Below are positions 52,713-61,684 of a stretch of DNA of 64,000 nucleotides, one piece after another. The translations under genes were made by a program, and so were the position numbers. The stretch's first letter is position 1. Every line of letters begins with the position of its first letter. Origin of the DNA: an uncultured Lachnospiraceae bacterium (GTDB lineage Bacteria; Bacillota; Clostridia; Lachnospirales; Lachnospiraceae); the NCBI GenBank assembly GCA_910578475.1, contig CAJTRK010000013.1:31238-95237 (forward strand), read 5' to 3'. Under the pieces are notes generated by a model that searched no databases, was not told where the DNA came from, and saw nothing but the letters and a program-made list of their open reading frames with translations.

Positions 52713-54929
52713 ATGAAACGTAAGAAGGAATCAATTTTTAAGGTTGGATATGTCATTGGTCTGCTGATTATCAGTGTGGTTGCTTTTGCGTGGTATTCCC
52801 ATATACTGAAAGACGAACTGCGTGAACTGGTGCGGAATACGTTAAAAGAAGTCTCTAACCAGAATGTTCTCGTCGTACAGAAAGAAATCGAAGGCGATTT
52901 GGCGTCTCTGGATGAAATTGCGGAGAGAATCAGCGCAATGGGAGAAACGGACGAAGAAGAGATTCTGGATGTTTTGAGACGGATTGAAGAGCGTTATTCT
53001 TTTAAGCGGATGGGGTTCTGCCGGACGGACGGGATTCTGCATACGACAGTTGATGATATAGCGGATGTTTCGGAAAGAGAATATTTCCAGGCGGCCATGC
53101 GGGGAGAAAATCACGTCTCCGACCCGCTGATTGACCTTATGGATGGAGAAGAGATTATTGTTTTCAGCGCGCCGATAAGAAGCGACGGAGAGGTTATCGG
53201 CGTCCTGTGCGCGCCTTACCGGGTGGACAGTCTGAAAGAAGTGCTGGCGGTATCTTCTTTTGAAGGCGAAGGATATACTTATATTGTTGAACGTGACGGC
53301 GATAAGATTGTGGATTCCACGCATCCGACCAGTTTTCAGGATATGACGAATATTTTTACGTCCATGACGGAGGCGGACGAACGGAATAATCAGGCGGTGG
53401 AAGACTTAAAGCTGATTTTGGACGACGGCGAGACTGGGTATGTCATTTTTTATAACAAGGTCGACAAGTATATGTATACTACGCCGCTCGGCATCAAGGA
53501 CTGGTTTCTCATCGATGTTGTGCCCGTGGATTTCATGGAAAATACGTCGAATTATATTATTCACAGAACATATCTCATGTGTGGCATTCTGGCGGTAGTC
53601 GGTGCGGTGATTGCATTTCTGATAATGAACGAAGAGCGCAGGAAAAAACAGCGGATACAGAACCTTCTTTATGTGGATGAGCTGACCGGCGGAAATACGC
53701 TGGCAAGGTTTAAGATGGAAGTCGAGAGCAGAATCCAACAGCATGATAAAAAAATAGCAATCATTAAGATGGATTTGGACGATTTCAAGCTGGTGAACGA
53801 ACTGTTCGGGTATAAAGAAGGGGACAAAGTTCTGTGTTTCGTTTCCAGAACGTTAAAAGAGAGCTGTCGGGATGGGGAATTTATGGGAAGGAGCAATGCC
53901 GACCGGTTTTATATCCTGCTTCTTTATGAAGAGGAAAAAGAAGTCAGACAGCGGATTCTCAAGATAGCGGAGAACATTCAGCGGCTGCGGCTGTCGGAAA
54001 CATTGGAATATCTGCTGCATCCGGTATTTGGCATTTATTATGTGGAGGCCGGCGACAATAGTATAGAGGATATGCTGGATTGCGCCTCCCTTGCCCATAA
54101 TATGGCGAAACAGGCTAAGAACGGTCTGTATAAAGTTTACACGAATGAAATCAAAGAGAAAGAGCTGCAGAAGAAACAGCTTTCTGACCAGATAGAACAT
54201 GCTTACCGGAATCATGAATTTGTCGTTTATTACCAGCCCAAGTATGATTCTGTTACACAGAAGCTGGCCGGCGCGGAAGCGCTTGTCCGCTGGCGCAGAG
54301 AAGACGGCCAGATGGTCTCGCCGGGATTGTTTGTGCCGCTGGCGGAAGAGAGCGGTTTTGTATGTAAGCTGGATGAGTATGTATTCAGAGAAGTATGCCG
54401 TGCCCAGAAACAATGGATGGATAGGGGACTCGGCATCGTGCCGGTTTCCGTCAACCTTTCCAGAAGACACCTGGACAATCCGGAATTTATTGATGAGTAT
54501 AAGGCAATTCTCGATGAATCCGGCGTGCCAATCGAATATATTCAGCTTGAAATCACGGAAAGCGCCATGTTTGAGAAGAAGGATGAATTTGTTCAGATTA
54601 TGGAAAGACTGCATGACCTGGGCTTTATGATTCTGATGGATGATTTCGGAACGGGATACTCTTCTTTGATGATGCTGAAATCCATTCCTATCGATGTGAT
54701 GAAACTGGATAAGAGCTTCGTTGATGATTATGATGACGAAAGAGGCGAACGCATTATCCGCTGCGTCATGCGTATGGCACAGGATTTGAGCATTGCGATT
54801 ACGGCGGAAGGCGTGGAAACAGAAGCGCAGTATAAGTTCTTAACGAGCGTCGGCTGTGATACGATTCAGGGATATTATTTCGCAAGACCGATGCCGGGAG
54901 AAGAATATGAGCTGCATATGCAGGCATAA
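52713..54929 (+). CDS. Membrane c-di-GMP phosphodiesterase: Cache sensor, degenerate GGDEF, EAL
   Basis: 738 aa from ATG 52713. Membrane helices at about 8-28 and 285-308 enclose a dCache-like sensor (FKRMGFCRTDGILHTTVDDI, VSEREYFQAAMRGENHVSDP). The GGDEF domain has DELTGGNTLARFKME but the signature loop is GRSNADRF, so it should not make c-di-GMP. The EAL domain (about 490-735) keeps EALVRW, LEITESAMFE, MDDFGTGYSSLMMLKS, KLDKSFVDD and AEGVETEAQ, so it looks active. It lowers c-di-GMP in response to an external small ligand. GGAGGGG lies 15 bases upstream, rather far; ATG 52680 has no ribosome site. Confidence 0.9.
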   Translation: MKRKKESIFKVGYVIGLLIISVVAFAWYSHILKDELRELVRNTLKEVSNQNVLVVQKEIEGDLASLDEIAERISAMGETDEEEILDVLRRIEERYSFKRMGFCRTDGILHTTVDDIADVSEREYFQAAMRGENHVSDPLIDLMDGEEIIVFSAPIRSDGEVIGVLCAPYRVDSLKEVLAVSSFEGEGYTYIVERDGDKIVDSTHPTSFQDMTNIFTSMTEADERNNQAVEDLKLILDDGETGYVIFYNKVDKYMYTTPLGIKDWFLIDVVPVDFMENTSNYIIHRTYLMCGILAVVGAVIAFLIMNEERRKKQRIQNLLYVDELTGGNTLARFKMEVESRIQQHDKKIAIIKMDLDDFKLVNELFGYKEGDKVLCFVSRTLKESCRDGEFMGRSNADRFYILLLYEEEKEVRQRILKIAENIQRLRLSETLEYLLHPVFGIYYVEAGDNSIEDMLDCASLAHNMAKQAKNGLYKVYTNEIKEKELQKKQLSDQIEHAYRNHEFVVYYQPKYDSVTQKLAGAEALVRWRREDGQMVSPGLFVPLAEESGFVCKLDEYVFREVCRAQKQWMDRGLGIVPVSVNLSRRHLDNPEFIDEYKAILDESGVPIEYIQLEITESAMFEKKDEFVQIMERLHDLGFMILMDDFGTGYSSLMMLKSIPIDVMKLDKSFVDDYDDERGERIIRCVMRMAQDLSIAITAEGVETEAQYKFLTSVGCDTIQGYYFARPMPGEEYELHMQA

Positions 54930-54947
54930 AAGAACAGATTGTTTGAA

Positions 54948-54976
54948 AAACCCTGTTGACAGCGACAGGGTTTTAT
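54948..54976 (+). terminator. Terminator after the EAL gene, overlapping the next promoter
   Basis: AAACCCTGT (54948-54956) pairs with ACAGGGTTT (54965-54973), followed by TATC. The loop contains most of the -35 box of the following promoter. Confidence 0.6.
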
Positions 54977-55010
54977 CATATACTAAGTGTACTAACAGTG
55001 ATAGTACACT
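54956..55010 (+). promoter_or_regulatory. Promoter and operator of the ytrA-type operon
   Basis: TTGACA (54956-54961), 17-bp spacer, TATACT (54979-54984). Right after the -10 box is a perfect 9-bp dyad, AGTGTACTA (54986-54994) and TAGTACACT (55002-55010), with a 7-bp centre. It spans the predicted transcription start and is the likely operator of the GntR-type repressor encoded 19 bp further on. Confidence 0.85.
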
Positions 55011-55028
55011 TGAAAGGAAGGAGGAACC

Positions 55029-55400
55029 ATGATTATTATAGATTATAAAGACACCAGACCAATCTACGAACAGGTTGCCGGGAAATTCAAGGCGCTTATC
55101 TTAAAAGGAGCTTTGCAGGCTGACGAGCAGATGCCTTCGGTCAGGAGTCTTGCGATGGAACTTTCCATTAATCCGAATACGATTCAGAAAGCCTATGCGC
55201 AGCTGGAGCGAGAGGGATTTATTTATACGGTGAAGGGAAGAGGAAATTTTATTGCGGGAACGGAGAAGCTGTTGGAAGAAAAAAGAAAAAGCTGTCTGGA
55301 TGAAATTCTGAAACGAATCAAAGAAGTCATGGAATATGGCGTGACCGGAGAAGAAATCCTGACCCTGATACAACAGGCAGTCTGTACCGGAGCGGAATAA
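55029..55400 (+). CDS. GntR family regulator, YtrA subfamily
   Basis: 123 aa. DTRPIYEQVAGKFKALILKG, MPSVRSLAMELSINPNTIQK and YAQLEREGFIYTVKGRGNFI form the GntR winged helix; the short helical tail (about 75-123) without an effector domain defines the YtrA type. These regulators repress ABC transporter operons induced by cell-wall-active agents. GAAAGGAAGGAGG precedes the ATG. The operator lies just upstream, and the ABC genes follow with little or no gap. Confidence 0.93.
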   Translation: MIIIDYKDTRPIYEQVAGKFKALILKGALQADEQMPSVRSLAMELSINPNTIQKAYAQLEREGFIYTVKGRGNFIAGTEKLLEEKRKSCLDEILKRIKEVMEYGVTGEEILTLIQQAVCTGAE

Positions 55401-55420
55401 TGGATGGAGAGGAGAAGCAT

Positions 55421-56326
55421 ATGATTGAAATATATAACGTGACCAAGACGTTTGATAATATCAAAGCGGTAGATGCCGTCAGTGTCGTTATCAAAGAAAA
55501 TACGGTGTTTGGTCTGATTGGGACTAACGGCGCCGGGAAAAGCACCGTGCTTCGTATGCTGGCGGGCGTTTTAAAGCCGGACGAAGGGACGATTGCGGTC
55601 GATAACGAGCCGGTCTACGACAATGTGGGAACGAAGAAACGGATGTTCTTTATTGCGGATGAACCCTATTTTTTCACGGGTGCGAACGCGGAAACGATGG
55701 AACATTATTTCAGCAGTATTTTTGGAGCGTTCAACCGGGAAGAGTATTATGAGTATTTAAAGAAATTCAATTTGGATAGACGCAGAAAAATCAGCACCTA
55801 TTCGAAAGGAATGAAGAAGCAGCTTGCATTGCTGCTCGGAATCTGTTCTCATACCAAATATCTTCTTTGTGACGAGACGTTTGACGGTCTGGACCCGGTG
55901 ATGCGTCAGGGAATCAAGAGTATTCTGGCGAAAGAGATGGAAGAAAGAGGTCTGACGCCGATTATCGCATCTCATAATCTGCGTGAACTTGAGGATATCT
56001 GTGACCATGTCGGATTGTTGCACAGAGGCGGCGTTCTGCTTTCAAAAGATTTGGAGGATATGAAATGCAATATCCAGAAAGTACAATGCGTATTTTCTTC
56101 CGCTGATGAAGAAAGCAAGGCGCTCGGCGGGATGGATATCCTGAAAAAGGAACAGAGGGGGTCGCTTTGCACGTTTACGGTGCGGAGCACGAAAGAAGAG
56201 ATTATGGCCCGTTTTGCGACGGTCAATACGGTGTTCTTTGAGGTGCTTCCCTTATCTTTGGAAGAGATATTTATCAGTGAAACGGAGGTGGTGGGTTATG
56301 ACATCAAAAAGCTCATTCTTAATTAG
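55421..56326 (+). CDS. ABC transporter ATP-binding protein (YtrB-like)
   Basis: 301 aa. Walker A GTNGAGKST, signature region TYSKGMKKQLALLLG, Walker B YLLCDETFDGLDP and switch His ASHNLRELEDICDH. In the signature, YSKG replaces LSGG, and the residue after Walker B is T rather than P, both common in YtrB-type proteins. The C-terminal ~80 residues form an accessory domain. ATG 55421 has AGGAG seven bases upstream. It overlaps the permease gene by 29 bp. Confidence 0.9.
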   Translation: MIEIYNVTKTFDNIKAVDAVSVVIKENTVFGLIGTNGAGKSTVLRMLAGVLKPDEGTIAVDNEPVYDNVGTKKRMFFIADEPYFFTGANAETMEHYFSSIFGAFNREEYYEYLKKFNLDRRRKISTYSKGMKKQLALLLGICSHTKYLLCDETFDGLDPVMRQGIKSILAKEMEERGLTPIIASHNLRELEDICDHVGLLHRGGVLLSKDLEDMKCNIQKVQCVFSSADEESKALGGMDILKKEQRGSLCTFTVRSTKEEIMARFATVNTVFFEVLPLSLEEIFISETEVVGYDIKKLILN

Positions 56327-58457
56327 TATGAAAGAAAATAATAAAAGAAGAATCTGGGTATGGGTCGTCAGCTTTTTGGGACAGCTCGTGCTTTATCCGG
56401 GTATTTTGACGGTGTACCTGAGCAGAATTAATTTCTGGAATGAGGACGGCGTTTACAAGCTGCCGGAGCATTACCGGATTGCATTGCAGGAGGCAGCGGT
56501 GGATGCGCTTGGTTTTCAGCCGATGTGTATGCTGCCGGTCGCGATACTCGCCATATTAATTGCGGTACAGGGGTTTTCTTACCTGTATGACCGAAAAAAG
56601 GTGGATATGTATCACAGTGTTCCGGTTTCTGCAAAGCGACGTTTTGCGGTAATTTATTTGAATGGGTTTCTGATGTACATTATTCCGGCGCTGTTCGGTA
56701 TTTGTATTGGGATTCTCATGGCGGCCGCACAGGGGAGTCTGACCATAAGATGTCTGGCGGAATGCGGTCTCGCGTTTATATTGAATTTATTATATTTTCT
56801 CACTGTGTACCATACGACAATTCTGGCGGTTATGCTGACCGGGAATGTGGTGATTACCGGATTTGCGACCGTGATTCTGCTCGGCATCGGCTATATCGCT
56901 TATGCGATAACCGAGGCTCTTCAGAATGTTTTCTTTGATAATTGGAGCTATTTCTTTGTGAAAAGGGCGTTTACCGGTTCTGTTATCATGGATTATGACG
57001 TTAAAATTTACTGGTTCAAAAATCTGCCATTGTTAGAGGACATTGTGAAGACAATCCTTCCGGTTTATGGAAAATGGTTCCTGGCGGCGGCGCTGCTTCT
57101 GGCATTGTCCCTGCTGTGTTACAGGAAGCGTCCTTCGGAGGCTGCGGGAAGGGCGATGGCGTTCCGTCCGTTAAACCCTTTTATCAAGATAATCGTTTCT
57201 GTTGTTGCAGGACTTGTTGTTTGTTATATCGTTTATGATGCGACGTATTATAATATAGTGATTACCGCGCTCAGCACGGCCGGCGGGACTTTATTATGCT
57301 GCATTGTCATGGAAGCGATTTACGAAGCGGATATCAGGGGGGCTTTCAAACATCTTGTTTCGTCCGGTATCGCAATGGCAGCCGCAATCTTTATCTTTTG
57401 TATTTTCCAGTTTGACCTTTTCGGTTACGATTCTTATGTTCCGGAATCGAAAGACGTGGAGAGCGTCGCGTTGGATAGGGGCCCCTATCAGAATTACTGG
57501 GAATGGAATGAAGAGAATGAGTCCATTAACTATCTCAGTGACGGCGAGTTCATTCGGAATAATATGTTTCTGACGGACGTGGAGGCAGTTTGTGAGCTGG
57601 CCAGGAAGAGTCAGGAACTGGATATACAGAACGCGGCGGACTGCAGGAGTGTCAGCGTACTGTACCGCCTGAAATCAGGGAAAGAAGTATCTCGTCTCAT
57701 TTTGGTTGATTTTGGAGACAAATCCAACGAAGAGCTGCTGAACAGAATTATTGGAACGGAGGAATACAGAAGCGGATTTTATCTGATGGCCAGGGAAGAT
57801 GTAGAAACTGCTTTTGAGAAAACAGAAAGAGAATGGACGGTTACTTATACAAACGGGACGATAGAAACGGACCTTCCGGCCTCCGAATCGATGAGACTCC
57901 GGGAAATGTGGTTAAAGGACATGGAGCAGTTCGATTTTACGATGGCGAACAGCGAAAGACCATGCGGAAAACTGAGTTGGGATATTTATGACAGTTACAC
58001 CAGTATGAGCGTTCCTGTATATGAGAATTTTGATAATACATTGTCTGTGCTGGAGGAATACCATGCCGTCTATCCGGTGGAGCTGCGGGCGGAAGACATT
58101 CTCAGTCTGGAAGTGACGAACTGGCATTATCAGGACCAGGAGCAGTATTTTTCTGCGGACGGCAGTTACAGACGGGAAGCGGCGTCCGCTTATCCGGAGA
58201 CACAGCATGCGGTCAGGAAGGAATTTACCGACCCGGATGAAATAGCGGAAATTGTGGAGCAGCTTTATCCGTCCGGAACGCTTCTGAATCTGTACTGGAA
58301 TGATATGAATGAGCTGGATGATGGGTATAATGTTACAATTACTTTCAAAATGGGTACGGATTACCCATACAAAAGGGGATATTTTGAATATAAATTCCTG
58401 AGTGGCCAGGTTCCGGATTTTGTCGTTGAAAGAACGGCGTTTGAAGCGGAAGAGTGA
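56298..58457 (+). CDS. ABC transporter permease with large extracellular domain
   Basis: 719 aa. Membrane helices at about 18-40, 75-95, 112-135, 150-180, 185-215 and 260-280, with further ones at about 300-320, 328-348 and 356-376; the last ~340 residues are soluble and rich in acidic and aromatic residues, presumably outside the cell. A shared stretch ADIRGAFKHLVSSGIAMAAA lies before the last helix. ATG 56298 has GGAGGTGGTGGG upstream and lies inside the ATPase gene. Partner of the YtrB-like ATPase. The transported substrate is unknown; the regulator type suggests envelope stress. Confidence 0.8.
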   Translation: MTSKSSFLISMKENNKRRIWVWVVSFLGQLVLYPGILTVYLSRINFWNEDGVYKLPEHYRIALQEAAVDALGFQPMCMLPVAILAILIAVQGFSYLYDRKKVDMYHSVPVSAKRRFAVIYLNGFLMYIIPALFGICIGILMAAAQGSLTIRCLAECGLAFILNLLYFLTVYHTTILAVMLTGNVVITGFATVILLGIGYIAYAITEALQNVFFDNWSYFFVKRAFTGSVIMDYDVKIYWFKNLPLLEDIVKTILPVYGKWFLAAALLLALSLLCYRKRPSEAAGRAMAFRPLNPFIKIIVSVVAGLVVCYIVYDATYYNIVITALSTAGGTLLCCIVMEAIYEADIRGAFKHLVSSGIAMAAAIFIFCIFQFDLFGYDSYVPESKDVESVALDRGPYQNYWEWNEENESINYLSDGEFIRNNMFLTDVEAVCELARKSQELDIQNAADCRSVSVLYRLKSGKEVSRLILVDFGDKSNEELLNRIIGTEEYRSGFYLMAREDVETAFEKTEREWTVTYTNGTIETDLPASESMRLREMWLKDMEQFDFTMANSERPCGKLSWDIYDSYTSMSVPVYENFDNTLSVLEEYHAVYPVELRAEDILSLEVTNWHYQDQEQYFSADGSYRREAASAYPETQHAVRKEFTDPDEIAEIVEQLYPSGTLLNLYWNDMNELDDGYNVTITFKMGTDYPYKRGYFEYKFLSGQVPDFVVERTAFEAEE

Positions 58458-58492
58458 TATATGGTTCCGTCAGGAAAGAAAGCGTAAAAAGG

Positions 58493-58530
58493 AAGGCTGC
58501 CCGCTTTGAAAAAAACGGGCGGCCTTGTTC
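58493..58530 (+). terminator. Terminator after ABC permease
   Basis: AAGGCTGCCCG (58493-58503) pairs with CGGGCGGCCTT (58516-58526), A-rich loop, then GTTC. Good stem, short U tract. Confidence 0.7.
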
Positions 58531-58712
58531 TGGCTGTATTTCCCAAAGCTTTTCATGTATATTTTAAGGCTTAAAGTAAGAGGTTAAAAAGAGAGATTAT
58601 CTTTAAAGAATAGTATGAGGCAAATTTTCAGAAATCATTTCCGTTAAGAAATATTAAGAATTGAAAAAGAAAAAACAGTACCACTTTGTGGGAATATGTT
58701 ATATAATAAGTT

Positions 58713-58840
58713 GAAATTAGGAATTTCACCATCCTGATTGGAAAGCCCGCTGAAGCGGGCAGGTAGGAGTTAGGGTGAAATTAGAAATTTCACCATCCTG
58801 ATTGGAATGTCCGCCGGGGCGGGCAGGTGGGAGTCAGGGT
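58713..58840 (+). repeat. Two tandem 64-nt structured leader elements
   Basis: Units 58713-58776 and 58777-58840 are exactly 64 nt each and match at 56 positions. Each can fold: the inner hairpin GCCCGC/GCGGGC (unit 1) is GTCCGC/GCGGGC in unit 2 (a C-G pair becomes a U-G wobble), and CCTGA pairs with TTAGG in unit 1 but with TCAGG in unit 2 (a G-U becomes G-C). TTTCACC can also pair with GGGTGAAA. Substitutions thus keep pairing. A TATAAT at 58702-58707 lies just upstream, so the RNA would start at or near unit 1. The units lead the MacB-like operon; unknown riboswitch, attenuator or protein-binding RNA. Confidence 0.65.
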
Positions 58841-58869
58841 TAGGAGAATGTTGAAGGAAAGGCAAGGAT

Positions 58870-59595
58870 ATGATGAAACAGGCGGAACCCGTTATCTGCG
58901 TTAAAGATTTATATAAAATCTATCGGGTCGGTGAAACGAAGGTACGGGCCCTGAACGGTGTGGACTTTGTGATAAACAGGGGCGATTTTTGCTCGATTGT
59001 CGGGACATCCGGCTCCGGAAAATCTACGTTGCTCAATATGATGGCCGGCCTGGAAAAGCCGACGAAGGGGGAAATTATCATTGCCGGTGAACATATGGAA
59101 AGAAAAACGGAGAATCAGCTCGTCGCTTTCAGACGGGAGCATATCGGTTTTATTTTCCAGTCCTTTAACCTGATGGGGACGATGAATGCCATTGAGAATG
59201 TCGCTTTGCCGTTGACCTTTCAGGGAATGGACAGAAAGACCCGGAATAAAAAGGCAGAAAGCATGTTAGACCTGGTGGGGCTGCCGAAGCACAAGAAACA
59301 TAAGCCCAATCAGATGTCCGGCGGCCAGCAGCAGCGTGTCGGCGTGGCGCGCGCGTTGGTGGTGGAGCCGGAAATTATTTTTGCGGACGAGCCGACAGGA
59401 AATCTGGATTCCAATACGTCGGTAGAGGTTATGAACCTGATGAAGAAAATTGTGCGGGAAAAGAACCAGACGCTTGTCATGGTAACTCATGATAATTATC
59501 TGGCGGGCTTTGCCGATGTGATTCTGCATATCAAGGACGGAAAAATCGTACAGATAGATGATAATCGAGGGAAGGAAGAGAACGAAAATGTGTAA
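58870..59595 (+). CDS. MacB/LolD-type ABC ATP-binding protein
   Basis: 241 aa. Walker A GTSGSGKST, Q loop FQSFNLMGTM, signature QMSGGQQQRVGVARAL, Walker B IIFADEPTGNLDS and switch His TVTHDNY-like MVTHDNYL. The complete set with L-D-S-N-T after Walker B is typical of the MacB/LolD/FtsE group. GGAAAGG lies seven bases before ATG 58870. It overlaps the next gene by 8 bp. Together with the CARDB-like protein and the FtsX-type permease it forms one operon. Confidence 0.93.
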   Translation: MMKQAEPVICVKDLYKIYRVGETKVRALNGVDFVINRGDFCSIVGTSGSGKSTLLNMMAGLEKPTKGEIIIAGEHMERKTENQLVAFRREHIGFIFQSFNLMGTMNAIENVALPLTFQGMDRKTRNKKAESMLDLVGLPKHKKHKPNQMSGGQQQRVGVARALVVEPEIIFADEPTGNLDSNTSVEVMNLMKKIVREKNQTLVMVTHDNYLAGFADVILHIKDGKIVQIDDNRGKEENENV

Positions 59596-61588
59596 GAAAC
59601 AAATATGGAAAAGAGGGCTTCTGAGTCTTGGACTGGCGGCGATGTGTTTTTTGGCGGAGCCGGCGGGGATGTGGGTGTATGCGGAGTCGGAAATTGCTTT
59701 ACAGAGCGCCGATGACCAGAAAAATGCGGCGAAGCAAGCGCTTCAAGGCCATCTGAATAGTCTGATTAGTTTATATAACCTGGATGAAGAAGGCGTCGCG
59801 AGGCTGAGCAGCGTTTATAAAGCGGCCGAAGATGAAATTAATAAGGCTGCTGGAACAGAAGATGAGCTTGCGGCTTATTTACCTGCTTATGTCGAGACAA
59901 CCAAAGCGGTAATGGAGAACGTAGCTTACGCATATATCAACAGCAAAAACGATACTTCCGACGACGATTCCAACATCAAAGTCGATAACCCGGACCGCAT
60001 TATCAACGACGACGACAGAGGCGATGCGGATGCCGATTTGCTGTATTACATGCAAAGTCTGGAAGTGCGGTATCATCTGGATGAGAAAGTAATGGAAAAT
60101 CTGCATAAGGTTTTCGACAGCGCGGTATATTATATTGCCAATACGGAAATGACGGTCGGCGAACTGGCCGCTTATGTGTCATCCACCAAAGGCAGTATGG
60201 AGTCTGCGGCAGTAGCCAATGTTACGGTAACGACGAGCGAGTTTTTGCAGGTCGGCGATAACTGGGCGACGCCTACGGTCAGCTATGGGCAGTCCGTTTC
60301 CATCGTGCTGCCGATTATCAATTTCGGAACGGAAGAGCTGAACGATTTGATTATTGAACCGGCGACTTCAACGATTGTGACGGAGTGGCCTTTTGTACCG
60401 GACAAGACCGGCTATCTGCAGACGGAACCCTATATTCCGGGAAACAAGACTTACGATGCGGCGATGCAGAACCGCCGGGAGTTTACGTTCCATTTTACGG
60501 CGAGAGAAGATGTTATGAGCGGATATTATCCGCTGAAATTCCGCGTGTGGTATACCAAAGCCGGGATTCGCTGTGAGGAGCCGGCGGAAGTGACGGTTTA
60601 TGTGCGCACGGTCGGCAGGCCGGGAAGCGGTACGATAGGCGGAAGCGGAGAAGAGAGCAGCGGAGCGAAGCCGAGAATTATCGTGACTGGTTTTGAGACG
60701 AATCCGTCTCAGGTTTTTGCGGGTGATACGTTTACCCTGAATATTCATGTCAAAAATACCTCGAAAGAGCTTGCAGTTACGAATCTGCTGTTCGATTTAC
60801 AGGCGGCGGTGGAAGGAGAGGACAAGACCAACACCTATGTGGCGTTTTTGCCGACCTCCGGTTCCAGCTCTATCTATATGGATAAAATTTCGCCGGATAC
60901 GGACGCGGTCATTGAAATTGAAATGACGGCAAAGGCGGATTTGGCGCAGAAACCTTATGTTCTTGACGTAAATATGAAATATGATGCGGGTTCGATGTTC
61001 GATTTGACCGATAAGGCCAGCGTGTCCATCCCAATCAGTCAGGAAAGCCGTTTTGATATCAGTACGCCGGAAGTTGTGCCGGACAGCATTACGGTGGGCT
61101 CTCAGTCCAATGTGATGTTCAGCATTTATAATACGGGAAAAACGACGCTCTATAACGTACAGGTGAAAATGAATGCGGATTCCATCGAAGAGTCAACGGC
61201 TTTTGTCGGGAATCTGCAGTCCGGTCAGACCGGAAATGTGGATGTGATGGTAACGGGTGCGGCGGCGACGATGGATGACGGCACGATTAACGTGGATATT
61301 TCCTATGAAGACAATGCGGGCAATGTGACGACGGAAACGAGAACCATTACGTTATATGTGACAGAGGAGTTTTTCGAAGAATTTGTTTCCGATGATATGA
61401 TGGTAGATATGGGCGAGGGAGAAATGGAAGAAGGTTCCGGCAAAGGGCGGATTATCGCGATTGTTTCAGTCCTTTTGGTGGTAGCGGCCGGAGTTGGCAT
61501 TTTCGCTTTTGTTAAAATTCGGAAAAAGAAAAAAGAAGCGATGCTTCTTGCAGATGATTTGCTCTCGATAGATGAAGACAAAAACTAA
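59588..61588 (+). CDS. Membrane-anchored extracellular protein with CARDB/COG1361-like domains
   Basis: 666 aa. A signal peptide (about 1-33, KRGLLSLGLAAMCFLAEPAG) leads to a helical acidic N-terminal region (about 35-215) and at least three beta-sandwich repeats; the segments SVSIVLPIINFGTEELNDLI, DTFTLNIHVKNTSKELAVTN and SQSNVMFSIYNTGKTTLYNV are typical CARDB/NEW3-like strands. One C-terminal helix (about 628-650) is followed by a basic tail. It takes the place usually held by the MacA adaptor, lacks the lipoyl and hairpin parts of MacA, and so may be a substrate-binding or structural partner of the ABC system. ATG 59588 has GGAAGAG upstream. Confidence 0.8.
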   Translation: MCKKQIWKRGLLSLGLAAMCFLAEPAGMWVYAESEIALQSADDQKNAAKQALQGHLNSLISLYNLDEEGVARLSSVYKAAEDEINKAAGTEDELAAYLPAYVETTKAVMENVAYAYINSKNDTSDDDSNIKVDNPDRIINDDDRGDADADLLYYMQSLEVRYHLDEKVMENLHKVFDSAVYYIANTEMTVGELAAYVSSTKGSMESAAVANVTVTTSEFLQVGDNWATPTVSYGQSVSIVLPIINFGTEELNDLIIEPATSTIVTEWPFVPDKTGYLQTEPYIPGNKTYDAAMQNRREFTFHFTAREDVMSGYYPLKFRVWYTKAGIRCEEPAEVTVYVRTVGRPGSGTIGGSGEESSGAKPRIIVTGFETNPSQVFAGDTFTLNIHVKNTSKELAVTNLLFDLQAAVEGEDKTNTYVAFLPTSGSSSIYMDKISPDTDAVIEIEMTAKADLAQKPYVLDVNMKYDAGSMFDLTDKASVSIPISQESRFDISTPEVVPDSITVGSQSNVMFSIYNTGKTTLYNVQVKMNADSIEESTAFVGNLQSGQTGNVDVMVTGAAATMDDGTINVDISYEDNAGNVTTETRTITLYVTEEFFEEFVSDDMMVDMGEGEMEEGSGKGRIIAIVSVLLVVAAGVGIFAFVKIRKKKKEAMLLADDLLSIDEDKN

Positions 61589-61684
61589 GCAGATTAAGAA
61601 GGATGTCTGCCGGGACAGGCAGAGGGGCGCAGGAACGATTCCGGTTATTTGCGTGTCCGTTGATGCAGACAGATGGGAGAAACT

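Noticed and set aside
58713..58840. Short CRISPR-like array or tandem glycine riboswitch
   Set aside because: The units are directly adjacent without unique spacers, and the conserved glycine aptamer core is absent.
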